From Azorinus chamasolen (Eukaryota > Mollusca > Bivalvia > Cardiida > Solecurtidae): a stretch of DNA of 64,000 nucleotides. The stretch covers positions 59,579,071 through 59,643,070 of the forward strand of contig OY755241.1 in NCBI GenBank assembly GCA_963576725.1, in the 5' to 3' direction. The notes beneath the pieces are model-generated. The model had not been told where the DNA came from and ran no database searches. It worked only from the letters and a program-made list of their open reading frames with translations. Position 1 is the first letter of the stretch; every line of letters begins with the position of its first letter. Shown here one piece after another: positions 1 through 10,610 of the stretch. Made by a program: the position numbers and the translations under genes.

Positions 1-71
1 TTGGTTCCATATGAGATGCCGAGTAACTCGGCGTCTCACCAGGATTCAAACATTTTCAGTGTGAATGTTTT
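1..71. mobile_element. Family G fragment
   Basis: Partial G hairpin (GCCGAGTAACTCGGC apex) cut by the window edge and by an abutting H element. Confidence 0.6.
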
Positions 72-315
72 TTAACTCTTCGCTTGCTATTCACGCCAAT
101 ATACCTACCTGTAAATAGTGAATACCTAGATGAGACAGCTGTCTCATCAGGGTCTGCACTATTTACAAGTTGATTGTGCAACCAGTGCACACCAGAGCAG
201 TGATTGCACAGCGATATACTTGTACACAGTGAAGATATACATGTATGTAATTATACAACAGGGCATGGATAAAGAAGGAGAACTGTATTTTAAAATTCAG
301 CAAGAGAAGGGTTAA
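72..315. mobile_element. Family H MITE
   Basis: TTAA-flanked, with ends AACTCTTCGCTTGC and GCAAGAGAAGGGTTAA. It carries the GATGAGACAGCTGTCTCATC hairpin. Further H copies lie at 6358-6607, ~13965-14205 and ~62398-62645. A G-type tail fragment follows to about 380. Confidence 0.7.
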
Positions 316-529
316 AAGAAAAACTAAAAAAGCAGACCACCAATTTTGCAGGCGACAATATGCTGGCAGCGAAAGAGTTAGGGGAAATGAAATTCCATAG
401 CATTTTTTGATGTGCTTTAAAACTTGATGATTCATCCTCTTAAATACTTGGATTTGAATGACATGTGCGGATCTCATATAACCCCATGTCTGATAAACAT
501 CCAGACAAGAATCCGTTCCATATGAATAG

Positions 530-788
530 TAATGCTTTACGCCATAAATACATGTACGCCTTTCTACGTCTTTTCAAACAGAGTAGACCAAGATCAGACG
601 GCTCCTGCAGGAGCCGTCTGATCTTGGTCTACTCTGTTTACTTACGAAATGATATAAATATGATTGTACAGTTTATGCCATGACCAAAAACGCATTCGTT
701 CATACATGATTATAAAGTTACATGTAATATAATGAATATTCACGATGTCATAAGTTCTTATTTGAATATTCATGGAGTAAAGGTTTAA
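530..788. mobile_element. Family A MITE
   Basis: It has a short left flank (TACGCCTTT type), a perfect ~60-bp palindrome at 581-640 with apex CTCCTGCAGGAG, a right flank with the TACAGTTT...ATGCC motif, and an end ATGGAGTAAAGGTTTAA. This is the commonest element in the window. Confidence 0.75.
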
Positions 789-1159
789 TTAATTTAATTA
801 TTTATTAAGATATAAACCAGGCTTATCGAGTAAAATAAAGCTTATGGTGATTTAACTGTCTGTATGTTTCTGATGAATTTCCTTTGAGATGTGATATTTG
901 ACTCAGTCGGTGCTCTCATGCCCACAAGCGTAGACACGTAACTTGATTGATACCAGACAACATTAAATTTGTCTCTAGCGTTTCCCTTGAATTAGATTTC
1001 TCATATAATTCTGAATTTCTGTTGAAGACAATCATTCTTGTCAGCACCTATAACAATGACTAGTTCGACTGATTTGTTTTATTGCTGGCAATTACTGAAA
1101 CAAGCCCTAAAATGAATGTCTCTTGCCTGCTGCATAGCAATTGGAATATCTGCTAACCT
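789..1159. other. Unassigned AT-rich sequence
   Basis: No exon signature, recognised repeat or clear inverted repeat seen. Confidence 0.5.
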
Positions 1160-1389
1160 TTAACACATTCTCTCCTAGTGACGCATTTTGGCGCCTCTGT
1201 AAAAGTCGCATTTAAAAACCATTGTGATAAATAGAGCATTTGTTCCTATAGGAGCAAATGCTCTATTTATCACAATGGTTTCAAAACTACATAATTCTTA
1301 AGTTTTACTTTTCTCTAGTTAATGCTCCTTTCCGGTAGATTATTTCAAAGAGGTTGGGTCTAAAAATAGTCTAGGAGGGAATGAGTTAA
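1160..1389. mobile_element. Family B MITE
   Basis: TTAA at both ends. The palindrome AACCATTGTGATAAATAGAG... has apex TTCCTATAGGAGCAAATG. The right flank carries TTCTCTAGTTAATGCTCC, diagnostic of B. Confidence 0.8.
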
Positions 1390-1557
1390 CTGACCCATTC
1401 ACTCATATAAACACCTTTTAACGCCTTTGGAAAATGAGCTGAGCTAGATCAGATCTGCTCCAGTTGGAGTTTCTTGTGATAGATTCGACTCTACAATTTC
1501 TACCAATACTAAGACTACCTGTGCCTATGACATAAGAATTCAACTATGACAGAAATA

Positions 1558-1749
1558 CAGTAGAATCCCTCTAATGCAACCACTTAATGAATAAACATGG
1601 TGTCTTTATAAGCGAGTGGTTCCTAAAATGCATGACAAAAGTAATGCAGAAAGCAGAAATCTTCTTCTCTAGGAGCATTTAGCTACCACCTGCCTCTAGC
1701 CCCCATAATGCTACCTCTTTTAGGTGGTGGCATTAGAGGGGTTTTGCTG
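1558..1749. mobile_element. Family D MITE (decayed)
   Basis: Ends CAGTAGAATCCCTCTAATGC and the inverted GCATTAGAGGGGTTTTGCTG. The central hairpin is degraded. Confidence 0.65.
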
Positions 1750-1907
1750 TACTGTTAAAGAGACGTAAAACTCGACAAAAACAAACACACAAAAGAACAA
1801 AAACAACAAACATTAATAATCTACAGGGAAAGGGTTAACTCCTGTTTGACAGCCACGAGTTTGAATCTCTGTCCACAGGATTGATCTAATTTAAACCGTG
1901 TGTCCCT

Positions 1908-2040
1908 CGACGTCTCAACAGGTCCGGAGATTATAAAACCTTTTGCTTGAGTCTGAGATCATTCTCAAGCACATATTTTGGTCAGATTCTGTGCAAGCTC
2001 AGAATCTGACCAATCAGATACTCGAGAACCCAGGAACCAA
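1908..2040. mobile_element. Family M foldback
   Basis: Inverted-repeat core around GGTCAGATTCTG/CAGAATCTGACC, with TGAGTCTGAGATCATTCTC. Related copies at 5520-5690, 9972-10118 and ~48085-48230. Confidence 0.6.
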
Positions 2041-2290
2041 ACTATTTGTCTCTCAGATTATGATTTTGACAAGAATGAATAACCACCCTAAGTAATTGAT
2101 AATTTCTGAATACAATTTAACTGTGACAAGACTAATTGAAAGCATGAAGAACGCGAAATTCCCCCTGGCTATAACATCTAATTAAGTCTTGTTTCTTTAC
2201 CCTTTAGAACACTGATTAGATTAGTACCGTCTCTAAACTACTATCATTGTTAATTGTTCAATGATATGTTCTTTTATTTTCTGTCAAAGA

Positions 2291-2512
2291 GTAACCTCAT
2301 AGGCTATTTTTAGATACAACCACTTTGAATAAATCTACCGAAAAGGAGCATTAACTAGAGAAAGGGAAAATTTTAGAATTCTGTAGTTTGAAACCATTGT
2401 GATAAATAGAGCATTTGCTCCCATAGGAGCAAATGCTCTATTTATCACAATGGTTTCACAAAGTAAGTTTTACAGAGTCATCAAAAGTCGTCAATATGAG
2501 GGAAAGGGTTAA
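2291..2512. mobile_element. Family B MITE, reverse orientation
   Basis: Ends GTAACCTCATAGGC and GAGGGAAAGGGTTAA. Near-perfect hairpin with apex GCTCCCATAGGAGC. Confidence 0.75.
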
Positions 2513-2830
2513 GGGAACACCAAGTTACTCGATGTCCGATTTGGATACAAACCGTTCGCAAACGGTATCACAATTAGAAGAACGAGTTGTTTTTATGTTT
2601 CAAATTAAATTTCCAATACATGAGGGAGTATAACTCTTCGCCCAGCAATTGGCGAATCCAGAATAACCTTTGCAAACAATCTGGTTCCAGAGGACATGCC
2701 GAGTCACTCGGCGTCTCATCGGCATCCAAACTGTTTGACATTTGTTTATATTCTTGACGGAATCATCACTTTGAAACCCAAAAGCAGCGTGTTTGACGAT
2801 GAAATTCATTTGGCGCCAAAACAGTTAAGA
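2513..2830. mobile_element. Family G fragments
   Basis: Two G-type pieces: a partial at 2513-2580 and a fuller copy at about 2631-2828 with hairpin apex CCGAGTCACTCGG. Confidence 0.55.
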
Positions 2831-3099
2831 GTAAATGAATTTGTTTGCTCTTTTTTGTAACTCTTTTGTAATTGACGGAGAACAGTCGTATTTCTGTCGG
2901 AAAGGAAGAGTTCTGGGGCCAATATTGATGAAGATCGTACGATGAACTTACCGTAAGTTCTCACACACGACCAGTGCAGATGGAAGTCGGGATCGTCTAT
3001 TCCATTTTAATTTCTGTTATACGAAATTAGCCTTTGAGGTTGCACACCAGGATGCGTGATCAACTGTCCGAGTTGTAGCGATGATCGTAGATAAGGAGT

Positions 3100-3640
3100 T
3101 ACGATACGTTTGGTCGTATGATCTTTAATAAAACGGGCTCCAGTTTTTTTAGAACTTGTCTTTAGCGACCATTTAAAAGAAGTCTAAATCCGGATTTTTA
3201 AAACAGGTGGTACATGTAACTCATTGCAGGACAAAAGTGATATAGAAAGTTCATATAGGAGATTTCCGTATCAATTTGGCCTGCATTTAGCTCTGCATTA
3301 AGCAACCACCTGCATAATAACACCGCTGTCTTTGTTATAAAGAAATTTCAAATCTTAATTTCTTAAACATGTGGTAGCAAAATTCAGGACAAAAGAAATA
3401 CAGAAAGCTCATACAGGAGCTTTCTCTATCACTGTTGCCCTGTATTAAGCTCTACATTAAGTAACCACCGGTTTTTAGCATCTCTATCTTTGTTAAAAAG
3501 AAAGTCTTAATCTAAATCTGGATTTCTAAAACAGGTGGTGGCTTAATACAGGACGTGATACAGAAATCTCACAATAGGAGCGTTCTGTATCACGCGCGCC
3601 CTGCATTAAGCCACCATCTGCAATAAAAAATGACCACTTA
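3100..3640. repeat. Three head-to-tail E-type hairpin units
   Basis: Three successive units of about 180 bp. Each has an AGGACAAAAG..CAGAAAGCTC left arm, a GAGCTTTCT..CCTGCATTAAG right arm, a CCACC motif and a spacer (TCTTTGTTA..AAGAAA). This is a tandem array of an E-type MITE rather than separate insertions. Confidence 0.65.
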
Positions 3641-3756
3641 CATGTAAGTCATGTTCTATGTTACAATGCTCTGTTGCAACGCAAACTGTAATAATGACAC
3701 AAAATGTAATAATTATTACAAAATGCGTTTATTTATTACATTATGCTAAAGACCCC

Positions 3757-3757
3757 C

Positions 3758-3807
<50 letters not shown>

Positions 3808-3808
3808 A
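3757..3808. repeat. (GTCT)n/(CT)n microsatellite
   Basis: GTCT repeats run into CT repeats. A J-type fragment (TCTTTAGAATCGTCTCG, twice) follows at about 3830-3925. Confidence 0.9.
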
Positions 3809-3989
3809 CCAAATGTGTACCCAAATACTAAAATCGCCATTACTCGACCAAACCCTATACTGTGACCTCTCTTTAGAATCGTCTCGACTGTGACCACTCT
3901 TTAGAATCGTCTCGAAGACGATATATGCCCCTTTTATGAGATTATAAGAGAGTTTGGTTCAAACCATCTCTATCTGTTGTACGATTTCT

Positions 3990-4460
3990 TTATCAAAAAC
4001 GGACACATGTTTCAATTTCGGACACATGTTTCAATTACGGACATTTTTCCAAATACGGACACGTGTTTCCATTTCGGACACATGTTTCAATTACGGACGT
4101 TTTCCATTTACGGACACATGTTTCAATTACGGACACGAGTTTCAATTACCGGCACGTTCCAATTTACGGACACATGTTTCAAATTACGGGCACATGTTTC
4201 AAATTACGGACACATGTTTCAAATGCGGACACATGTTTCAATTACGGACACGGTCCAATTACGGACACATGTTGTTTTTTTTTTTTTTTGTTTTTTTTTT
4301 TTTTTTTTTTTTTTTTTTTCAATTACGGACACATGTTTCAATTTACGGACACGTTTTCAATTGCGAACACATGTTCCAATTACGGACACATGGGTTCAAT
4401 TACGGACACATGTTTGAATTACGGACACATGTTTCAATTACGGGCACATGCCAGTCAATG
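3990..4460. repeat. ~18-bp minisatellite, unit near ACGGACACATGTTTCAAT
   Basis: About 25 imperfect units, with CATGTTTCAA replaced by variants such as CACGAGTT. A T run of about 45 bp interrupts at 4274-4319. ORFs here in three frames are products of the repeat, not genes. Confidence 0.9.
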
Positions 4461-4884
4461 TTCAATCAGTGTTCAAATAATTGCCCAGGATTAAACCGAT
4501 AAGTTTTCCAAAGCTCAGTAATTTGGCAACACCAAAAGCTCATAAATTTAATTACAATGTATTATCTATCCCAGTTCGCAAATGAGTTTCATGCCTTCCA
4601 TTAGATTAAAACTGTTGTTCGCAATACTATCCTCCTGAAATTTCATGCAAGACAAAAACACCATGGATATGTATTAGTTGGATTTTTAGAATGGCATAGG
4701 AACACAGGACTTTTATGCACTTGTAGAAACGGAAGAGGTAGATCTATTTTATACGACAAGTAAACCAAACATATCCTGATCAGATGGCCCCTACATAAGA
4801 GGTTTGAGCTGGATCTACTCTGTTTACAAATGATGGCGTCAACAGATGTCTCAGTCAGAAAAAAATAATATGAAATTCATTCTA
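4461..4884. other. Unassigned sequence
   Basis: AT-rich; only a short A-like motif near 4800 (TCTACTCTGTTTACAAATG). No gene seen. Confidence 0.4.
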
Positions 4885-5010
4885 GAAGCAAAACACTTAA
4901 CCATATACTATATAAATACGTCTTTCTACGCCTTTTCAAATAAAACATACTTTTCAAGCAGAATAGACCCAGATCAGACGGCTCCTACAGGACAACTCCT
5001 AAATTCTGAC
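4885..5010. mobile_element. Family A fragment
   Basis: Left flank and left hairpin arm only (to GGCTCCTACAGG). Confidence 0.5.
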
Positions 5011-5063
5011 TAAATGTATTCAAAATGGTCGGAGTCTGGTATGTGGTTCAAATGCTCATTATA

Positions 5064-5267
5064 CAGTAAAACCTCTCTATAATGGTCACTAAATTGTGTT
5101 AATTAGTTGGTATTTAGTGCAGGTGGCTGCTTAAAGCAAGGTGAATGTAAAACAGAACGCTCCTATAGGAGCGTTCTGTTTTACGTTCAACTTGCTTTAA
5201 GCAGCAACCTGCCTGTAACACAAAATACTTGATGTAGTTTAGTGGCCGTTATAGAGAGGTTTTACTG
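5064..5267. mobile_element. Family C pogo-like MITE
   Basis: Ends CAGTAAAACCTCTCTATAA and its complement, flanked by TA. Palindrome of ~80 bp containing GCTTAAAGCAAGGTGAA and apex CGCTCCTATAGGAGCG. Full-length example of the family. Confidence 0.85.
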
Positions 5268-5331
5268 TATAGCAGCTAGATACTGTCAAGTTAACTTCAT
5301 TCCCCATTGAGTAGTTTATCCTACATGTATA

Positions 5332-5515
5332 TAATAAAACCTGTCTTAAGCGGTTATTCATTTATTGAACATAGAAGTCTTGAAAAGCAAGTGGTTGTTT
5401 AATCCAGGTCAAAAGTAATGCAGAAAGCTCCTATAGGAGCTCTCTGCATTACGTTTGACTTGTATTAAGCTACCTCCTGACTGACAGACTCATAATTAGA
5501 CCTCGCATTTTGATG
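5332..5515. mobile_element. Family E MITE
   Basis: Left part AACCTGTCTTAAGCGG..ATTTATTGAACATAG, hairpin with AGCTCCTATAGGAGCT. The right end is decayed. Confidence 0.65.
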
Positions 5516-5519
5516 CTGC

Positions 5520-5690
5520 AGAGAAGAGACCCAGAGGTTATAGAACGTTCTGCTTAAATCTGAATTCATTCTCAAGCATCTGATTGATAAGATTTTGAGC
5601 AAGTCCAATATATGACCAATCTGATACTAGAGAATGAACTCAGACTCAAATTCGGATGTGTCATAACCTCGTGAAAGTAGTTATTATTCT
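5520..5690. mobile_element. Family M foldback (decayed)
   Basis: CAGAGGTTATAGAACG..CATTCTCAAGCATCTGATTG, with a complementary right half ending ATAACCTCG. Confidence 0.5.
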
Positions 5691-5926
5691 TTTAATTTGG
5701 AAACATTCTATTCAATCGTCAATGACAAGTTCTTGTCGTTCCAGTCAATATGGCATTTAGTCAATGAAACCGAGATAGCATAGGACAGACAATGTAGACC
5801 CAAACCAGAAGGTTCAAGAGCTGTCTGATGAGGCTCTACACTCAATTTGCACAGTCAGAATGGTTTATACATTTGTACATGTACAAGGATATTTTCTCTT
5901 TTTCTGACCATACCCTTATAACCATT

Positions 5927-6169
5927 TCCCTTATACATGTAAGCGCATTTTGACGCATCTGCAAACTGAGTAGACACAGATCAGACGGCTCCTGTAGGAT
6001 CCGTCTGATCTGGGTCTACTCGTTTTGCTTTTAGCGTAGTATAGATCTGATTATACAGTTTCTGTCTGAGGAAAAATGTCCTGTGTACCTATGCCATTAT
6101 AAAAATAATCTTATTAATATTCATGACGTCATTATTTCCTACATGAATATTCATCAGGGAAAGGGTTAA
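5927..6169. mobile_element. Family A MITE
   Basis: Hairpin with apex CTCCTGTAGGATCC; right end AATATTCATCAGGGAAAGGGTTAA. Confidence 0.75.
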
Positions 6170-6632
6170 CCAAGTCCCTATATTGGTGCATTTTGACGCC
6201 TCTGTAAAAGTCACTTTTTGAAACCATTGTGATATATAGAGTATTTGCTCTACAGGAGCTCTATGTATCACAATGGTTTCAAAACCGCACAATTCTAAAT
6301 TTTACATTTTCTCTAGTAAATGCTCCATTTTGTATATTTATTCAAAGCGGTTGGCCCTTAACCCTTCTCTTGCTGAATTTTAAAATACCATTCTCCTGCT
6401 TTACTCATGACCTGTTGTATAATTACATATATCTTCACTGTGTACAAGTATTTCGCCGTGCAATCGCTGCTGTGGAGTGCATTTGTTGCACAATCAACTT
6501 GTAAATAGTGCAGACCCTGATGAGACAGCTCCTGAAGGAGTTGTCTCATCTGGGTCTTCACTATTTACAGGTAGGTATATTGACGTGAATATCAAGCGAA
6601 GGGTTAAAATAAACTAGGAGGGAATTGGTTAA
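6166..6632. mobile_element. Family B MITE interrupted by an H MITE
   Basis: The B left part is 6166-6357. Its right tail (AAACTAGGAGGGAATTGGTTAA) resumes after the H copy. The shared TTAA at both H borders marks the insertion. Confidence 0.7.
6358..6607. mobile_element. Family H MITE nested in B
   Basis: TTAA on both sides, ends CCCTTCTCTTGCTGAATT and GCAAGCGAAGGG-type, hairpin GACAGCTCCTGAAGGAGTTGTC. Confidence 0.8.
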
Positions 6633-7010
6633 TATAGGAAATTGACGAGTGACAATTCAGTGCGGATAAGTTTAACGTAAGCAATATGGTACTGTTTGGG
6701 TTAAAATACTTCTGTCAATATCTGAAGCAGGCCTGCCAATAATTACAATTTCACGAAATCTAATTTCCATGCGACGGGCTTGTTAGAGTAAGAAATGTTT
6801 CGGCGGATGTAAGTAAAATGGCAGATTGCTAGAGCTGCCATAAAATAGGATTACTGATTAACATCACGGATTTCTTAGCCAAATCCTACCCTGCTGGTAA
6901 TTATTAGAATTGTGAGGCGATATAATAAGGCGATTTGTATGTTTACAACTGTGTCGATGTTATAGGGTGAATGTAAAGAATACAATACATGTCTTTGCAA
7001 ACAAAGTACA
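6633..7010. other. Unassigned sequence
   Basis: No exon or repeat signature recognised. Confidence 0.4.
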
Positions 7011-7011
7011 G

Positions 7012-7337
7012 TAAACCCCTCTAATTCGACCACCAAAAAGGGGCATAGCTCACAGTGGCAACGGCAGGTGGTAGTTTAATGCAGGACGAAAGTTATACAG
7101 AAAGTAATGGCCAAACGTGTTAGCTATCATTATAAAAACAAAGTCAATAGATATTTATGAATTGATAGATCTTGCAGAGTTAAACGACATTATATTGATT
7201 GAACACATGGGTATTAAAAAGCAGATGATAGCTTAATACTGGGCAAAAAAATGACAAGTTTGCATTTTTGTACCTGCATTAAGCTTCCAAGTGTCTAACA
7301 GACCCATAAGTACAGCTTTGAATTAGATGGCCACTCA
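7012..7337. mobile_element. D- and E-type MITE fragments
   Basis: A D left end (CCCCTCTAATTCGACCACC) with half a hairpin, then an E-like piece (GCAGATGATAGCTTAATACTG). Confidence 0.5.
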
Positions 7338-7882
7338 ACGTTTTACTCTATGAATATTTATGTAAGAAATAATGGCGTCATGAATATTAATTAGATTAAT
7401 ATGTTGTTATAGCACATGGACACAGGAAATTATTGGTTTGGCAGAAACTGTAGAATTATATCTATATTATGTCATAAGCAAACAGAGCAGACACTAATCA
7501 GAATGCTCCTATAGGAGCCGTCTGATCTGGGTCTACTCTGTTTGTAAAGGCGTAGAAAAGCGTGTTTATGGAGTAAGGGGTTAACATTTTACTTCATGAG
7601 TATGCAGTTAAGAATCAGCGACATCATGAATATTAACTAGATTAATTGTTATAACAGAACATGGACACGGAAAAGTGTTACCATGACATAACCTGTAATC
7701 ATATCTATATTATGAAGCAAACAGACCAGACCCTGATCAGACGGCTCCCCATTTAGATGGGATTGTTGACCATGGGAAAATCTGTATCATTTCATAAGCA
7801 CCTAGCGCAGACAGTTGTCTGGTCTGGGTCTACTCTGTTTGCAAAAGGTGTAGAAAGTCGTATCTATGGAGTGAATGGTTAA
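7338..7882. mobile_element. Two adjacent family A MITEs
   Basis: Copies at 7338-7584 and 7581-7882 share the central TTAA. The second has about 45 extra bases in its hairpin loop (CCATTTAGATGGGATTG onward). Confidence 0.7.
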
Positions 7883-8204
7883 GCTCAGTAGCGAAGACAC
7901 CTGGCGGCAATTCAAATGAATTATTGAAATAGCTTTCCGTGTGTAATGCTAACATAGTTTAAAGAAATACATTATCTCGTTTAGTTGCCTAGCAGGACAT
8001 TAAATCAACAGCAACTGGCTTAATTGGCTTTTTAATTGGGGAAACTGCACGCTCTAGGTTATTTGAAGACAAACAAACAGAAAGTATGCGAATGTGGTAT
8101 CGGCTTTAGCATTTTATGTCATCCTTCTTTAAGATGTTCTCATCCTTTATCTGATGAATGTTCATGCGATAAATAATATTATTTCAATGCATTTTATAAG
8201 TGGT
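7883..8204. other. Unassigned sequence
   Basis: No gene or clear repeat seen. Confidence 0.4.
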
Positions 8205-8339
8205 ATACATGCGCAGTATAGGCGTCGTAAAATGCAACTGGATGCTTAATGCAGGGCAAAGGTAATGCAGAAAGTTAACTTTTGACCTACATTTAGCAAC
8301 CACCTGCCTTACAGACCCATAATTAGACCTCTTAAGTCT
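8205..8339. mobile_element. E-type MITE fragment
   Basis: GCTTAATGCAGGGCAAAGG..CATTTAGCAACCACCTGCC and ACAGACCCATAATTAGACC mark it. Confidence 0.55.
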
Positions 8340-8830
8340 GCTGCAGGTGGATGAGTGATGAGTGATTACTTTTGCAAAATAGTTACCCTTTTGCCTGATG
8401 CAGGCGGTACATGTAAGTGATTACATTGTACCTTTGCAAAATAGTTACCCTTTTGCCTGATGCAGACGGATGAGTGATTGCCTTTGCAAAATAGTTACCC
8501 TTAAGCCTGCTGCAGGCGGATGAGTTATCTTTGCAAAATAGTTACCCTTAAGTCTGCTGCAGGTGGATGAGTGATTGCCTTTGCAAAATAGTTACCCTTA
8601 AGCCTGCTGCAGGCGGATGAGTTATCTTTGCAAAATAGTTACCCTTAAGCCTGCTGCAGGCGGATGAGTGATTGCCTTTGCAAAATAGTTACCCTTAAGC
8701 CTGCTGCAGGCGGATGAGTTATCTTTGCAAAATAGTTACCCTTAAGCCTGCTGCAGGCGGATGAGTGATTGCCTTTGCAAAATAGTTACCCTTAAGCCTG
8801 CTGCAGGCGGATGAGTGATTACCTTTGAAA
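8340..8830. repeat. Tandem array of alternating ~47- and ~50-bp units derived from a G2 MITE end
   Basis: About ten units of TTTGCAAAATAGTTACCC + AAGCCTGCTGCAGGCGGATG + either GTTATC or GTGATTGCC. The two lengths alternate, a ~97-bp higher-order dimer. The unit matches the left end of the G2 MITE at 12188 (CCTGCTATGGGCGGATGAG), and the array runs into a G2 hairpin at 8838-8895. Confidence 0.85.
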
Positions 8831-8960
8831 ACAGTTTGGATCAAGATAAACACTGAGTAACCAGGCGTCTCATCAGGATCCAAACTGTTCGGTACTCTGG
8901 TTGTTGTGTGGTAGACATACGGATTATAGCATGAATCTTGAAAACGTAGCGTGTGAAAAA
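8831..8960. mobile_element. G2 MITE body joined to the array
   Basis: Hairpin AACAGTTTGGATC../..GGATCCAAACTGTT and the G2 right flank (GGTAGACATACGGATTATAGC), also found at 12310-12330. Confidence 0.7.
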
Positions 8961-8981
8961 GTGTGTACGCACTTCTAAAGT

Positions 8982-9170
8982 TAACTCATTCCTTCATATT
9001 TACGCCTTTTTAAAGCCTCCGTAAAAGTCACTTCTTAAATCATTTTTTCCAAATGGTTTCACAATTTCACAATTCTAGTTTTCCTTTTCTCTAGTAAATG
9101 CTCATTTTCAGTAGATTTATTCAAAGAGGTGGGGTCTAAAAATAGCCTATGAGGAGGATACAACTATTTA
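8982..9170. mobile_element. Family B MITE with collapsed hairpin
   Basis: Both B flanks are present, but the ~60-bp palindrome is reduced to AAATCATTTTTTCCAAATGG. Confidence 0.65.
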
Positions 9171-9263
9171 TAACATAATAGAACCAGATTTGAAGGAATG
9201 TTCAACTCTTTTCCTAATGAAGGTTTTTTGCATACATTGATCACCTCATGAATATTCATTAAT

Positions 9264-9465
9264 TTAACCAAACTCTGTCGTCTGCTAACATTGTCGTCTG
9301 CTACAAATTTTCATTCGTTTGATTTTCTTCATTTTTTAAAAAAACATAGTAACAGTAACAAACAGTTTGGATCCTGATGAGACGCCGAGTTACTCGGCGT
9401 CTCATCTGGATCCAAACTGTTTGCATAGGTAATTACAGATCCGGCATTGGCAGCGGAAGGGTTAA
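9264..9465. mobile_element. Family G MITE
   Basis: TTAA-flanked. Interior GTCGTCTGC motif, ~62-bp hairpin at 9361-9422 with apex CCGAGTTACTCGG, right end GGCAGCGGAAGGGTTAA. Confidence 0.8.
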
Positions 9466-9499
9466 TTGTATAAGGTAAACATTCAAAGGGGAAATGTTG

Positions 9500-9740
9500 A
9501 CTTTGAAAAAGGCTTTAGGATCAGTTCTACATAATGTCATAAGCAAACAGAGCAGACCCTGAACAGACGGCCATTACAGGAACCGTCTGATCTGGGTCTA
9601 CCCTGTTTGCAAATGTGTGAAAGAAGTTTATAAGAAGTAGAAAAAGATTAACCTCATTACCTTAAATTTGGCGCATTTGCAAACAGTTTGGATCCTGATC
9701 AGACGCAGATGATCCAAGCTGTTTGCAAAGATGTTCTTAG
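9500..9740. mobile_element. Family A partial plus a short G-like hairpin
   Basis: A hairpin at 9545-9610; then at 9676-9729 a G-type hairpin reduced to GATCCTGATCAGACGCAGAT. Confidence 0.55.
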
Positions 9741-9847
9741 AGTCGCCTTACATTTTATTAGCATCTCTAGAACACTTTGAAATCAGTTGGCCTTGACCTC
9801 TAATCCAATTCTAACAGTTAGAAAATGATATTACGAATTCATCAACA

Positions 9848-10244
9848 TTGTATAATGGTGAACACTCTTCCATCATATAAACGTAATTTCACTTATTTGC
9901 AGAGTAGACCAAGATCAGACGGCTCCTATAGGATCAGGGTCTGCTCTGTTTGCTTTTCATATAATAAATAAATGGGTCCATGCTTATAAAACGTTTAGTT
10001 GAGTCTGAGATCGTTCTCAAGCTTTTGATTGGTCAGATTTGAGCCTTTAGCTCAAATCTGACCAATCAAAAGCCTGAGAACGAAACTCAGACTCAACTAA
10101 AAGCTTTATAAGCATGGACCCTGATTCTACAGCATTTGTCAGGGAAAAAACTTCCTTGAAAATTTTATATTTTAAAACTTCAGCTGATAAATATTCATGG
10201 TGTCATAATTTCTTACATAGGTATTGGAACAGGGAAATGGTTAA
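9848..10244. mobile_element. Family A MITE with nested M foldback
   Basis: The A left flank and hairpin (9900-9950) and the A right flank (TGATTCTACAG...GGAAATGGTTAA) are split by the M element at 9972-10118. Confidence 0.75.
9972..10118. mobile_element. Family M foldback, near-perfect copy
   Basis: Almost the whole 147 bp is one palindrome: GGGTCCATGCTTATAAAACG at the left, complement at the right, arms of about 70 bp. Confidence 0.85.
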
Positions 10245-10499
10245 GTTTTACTTTCGTTCAGTCCTGTCAGTGCTTGATATACATGTTTCCAATTATCAAG
10301 AACGAACAAGAAGCCTGTCAATTACCAACGCACAAATTACATTCACATCCCTTGATCTTATTCCTTGGTTACAGTGGCAAATAATTTCAATTGCATTAGC
10401 GAGGAAAATTAGTCTGCCGTCGTGTTATATTATTCTTTACAGTTAAACTTTTTACAATGGCCACTACAAAAATTCATCTTCTATGTACAGCTCTAAAGC

Positions 10500-10610
10500 A
10501 ACCTCTAAAAAGAGGTCTAGCTCTGTGTCTTGAAGGCAGGTGGTAGCTTAATTCAGAATGAAGGTTAAGCAGAAAGCTCCTTACGTTCAACATTAAGAGG
10601 CCACATGCTT
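10500..10610. mobile_element. D/E-type fragment
   Basis: GGCAGGTGGTAGCTTAATTC and a shortened right arm. The ~250 bp before it hold nothing recognised. Confidence 0.5.

Noticed and set aside
585..640. Strong stem-loops as bacterial-type terminators
   Set aside because: The window has spliced exons, a SINE and pogo/TTAA MITEs; the stems are MITE cores repeated many times.
3954..4502. Long open frames (up to 182 codons) in three frames
   Set aside because: They are the translation of an 18-bp minisatellite and a poly-T run; no domain, no splice context.
10114..10446. 110-codon open frame
   Set aside because: It begins inside the M foldback and runs through the right flank of an A MITE; no domain seen.
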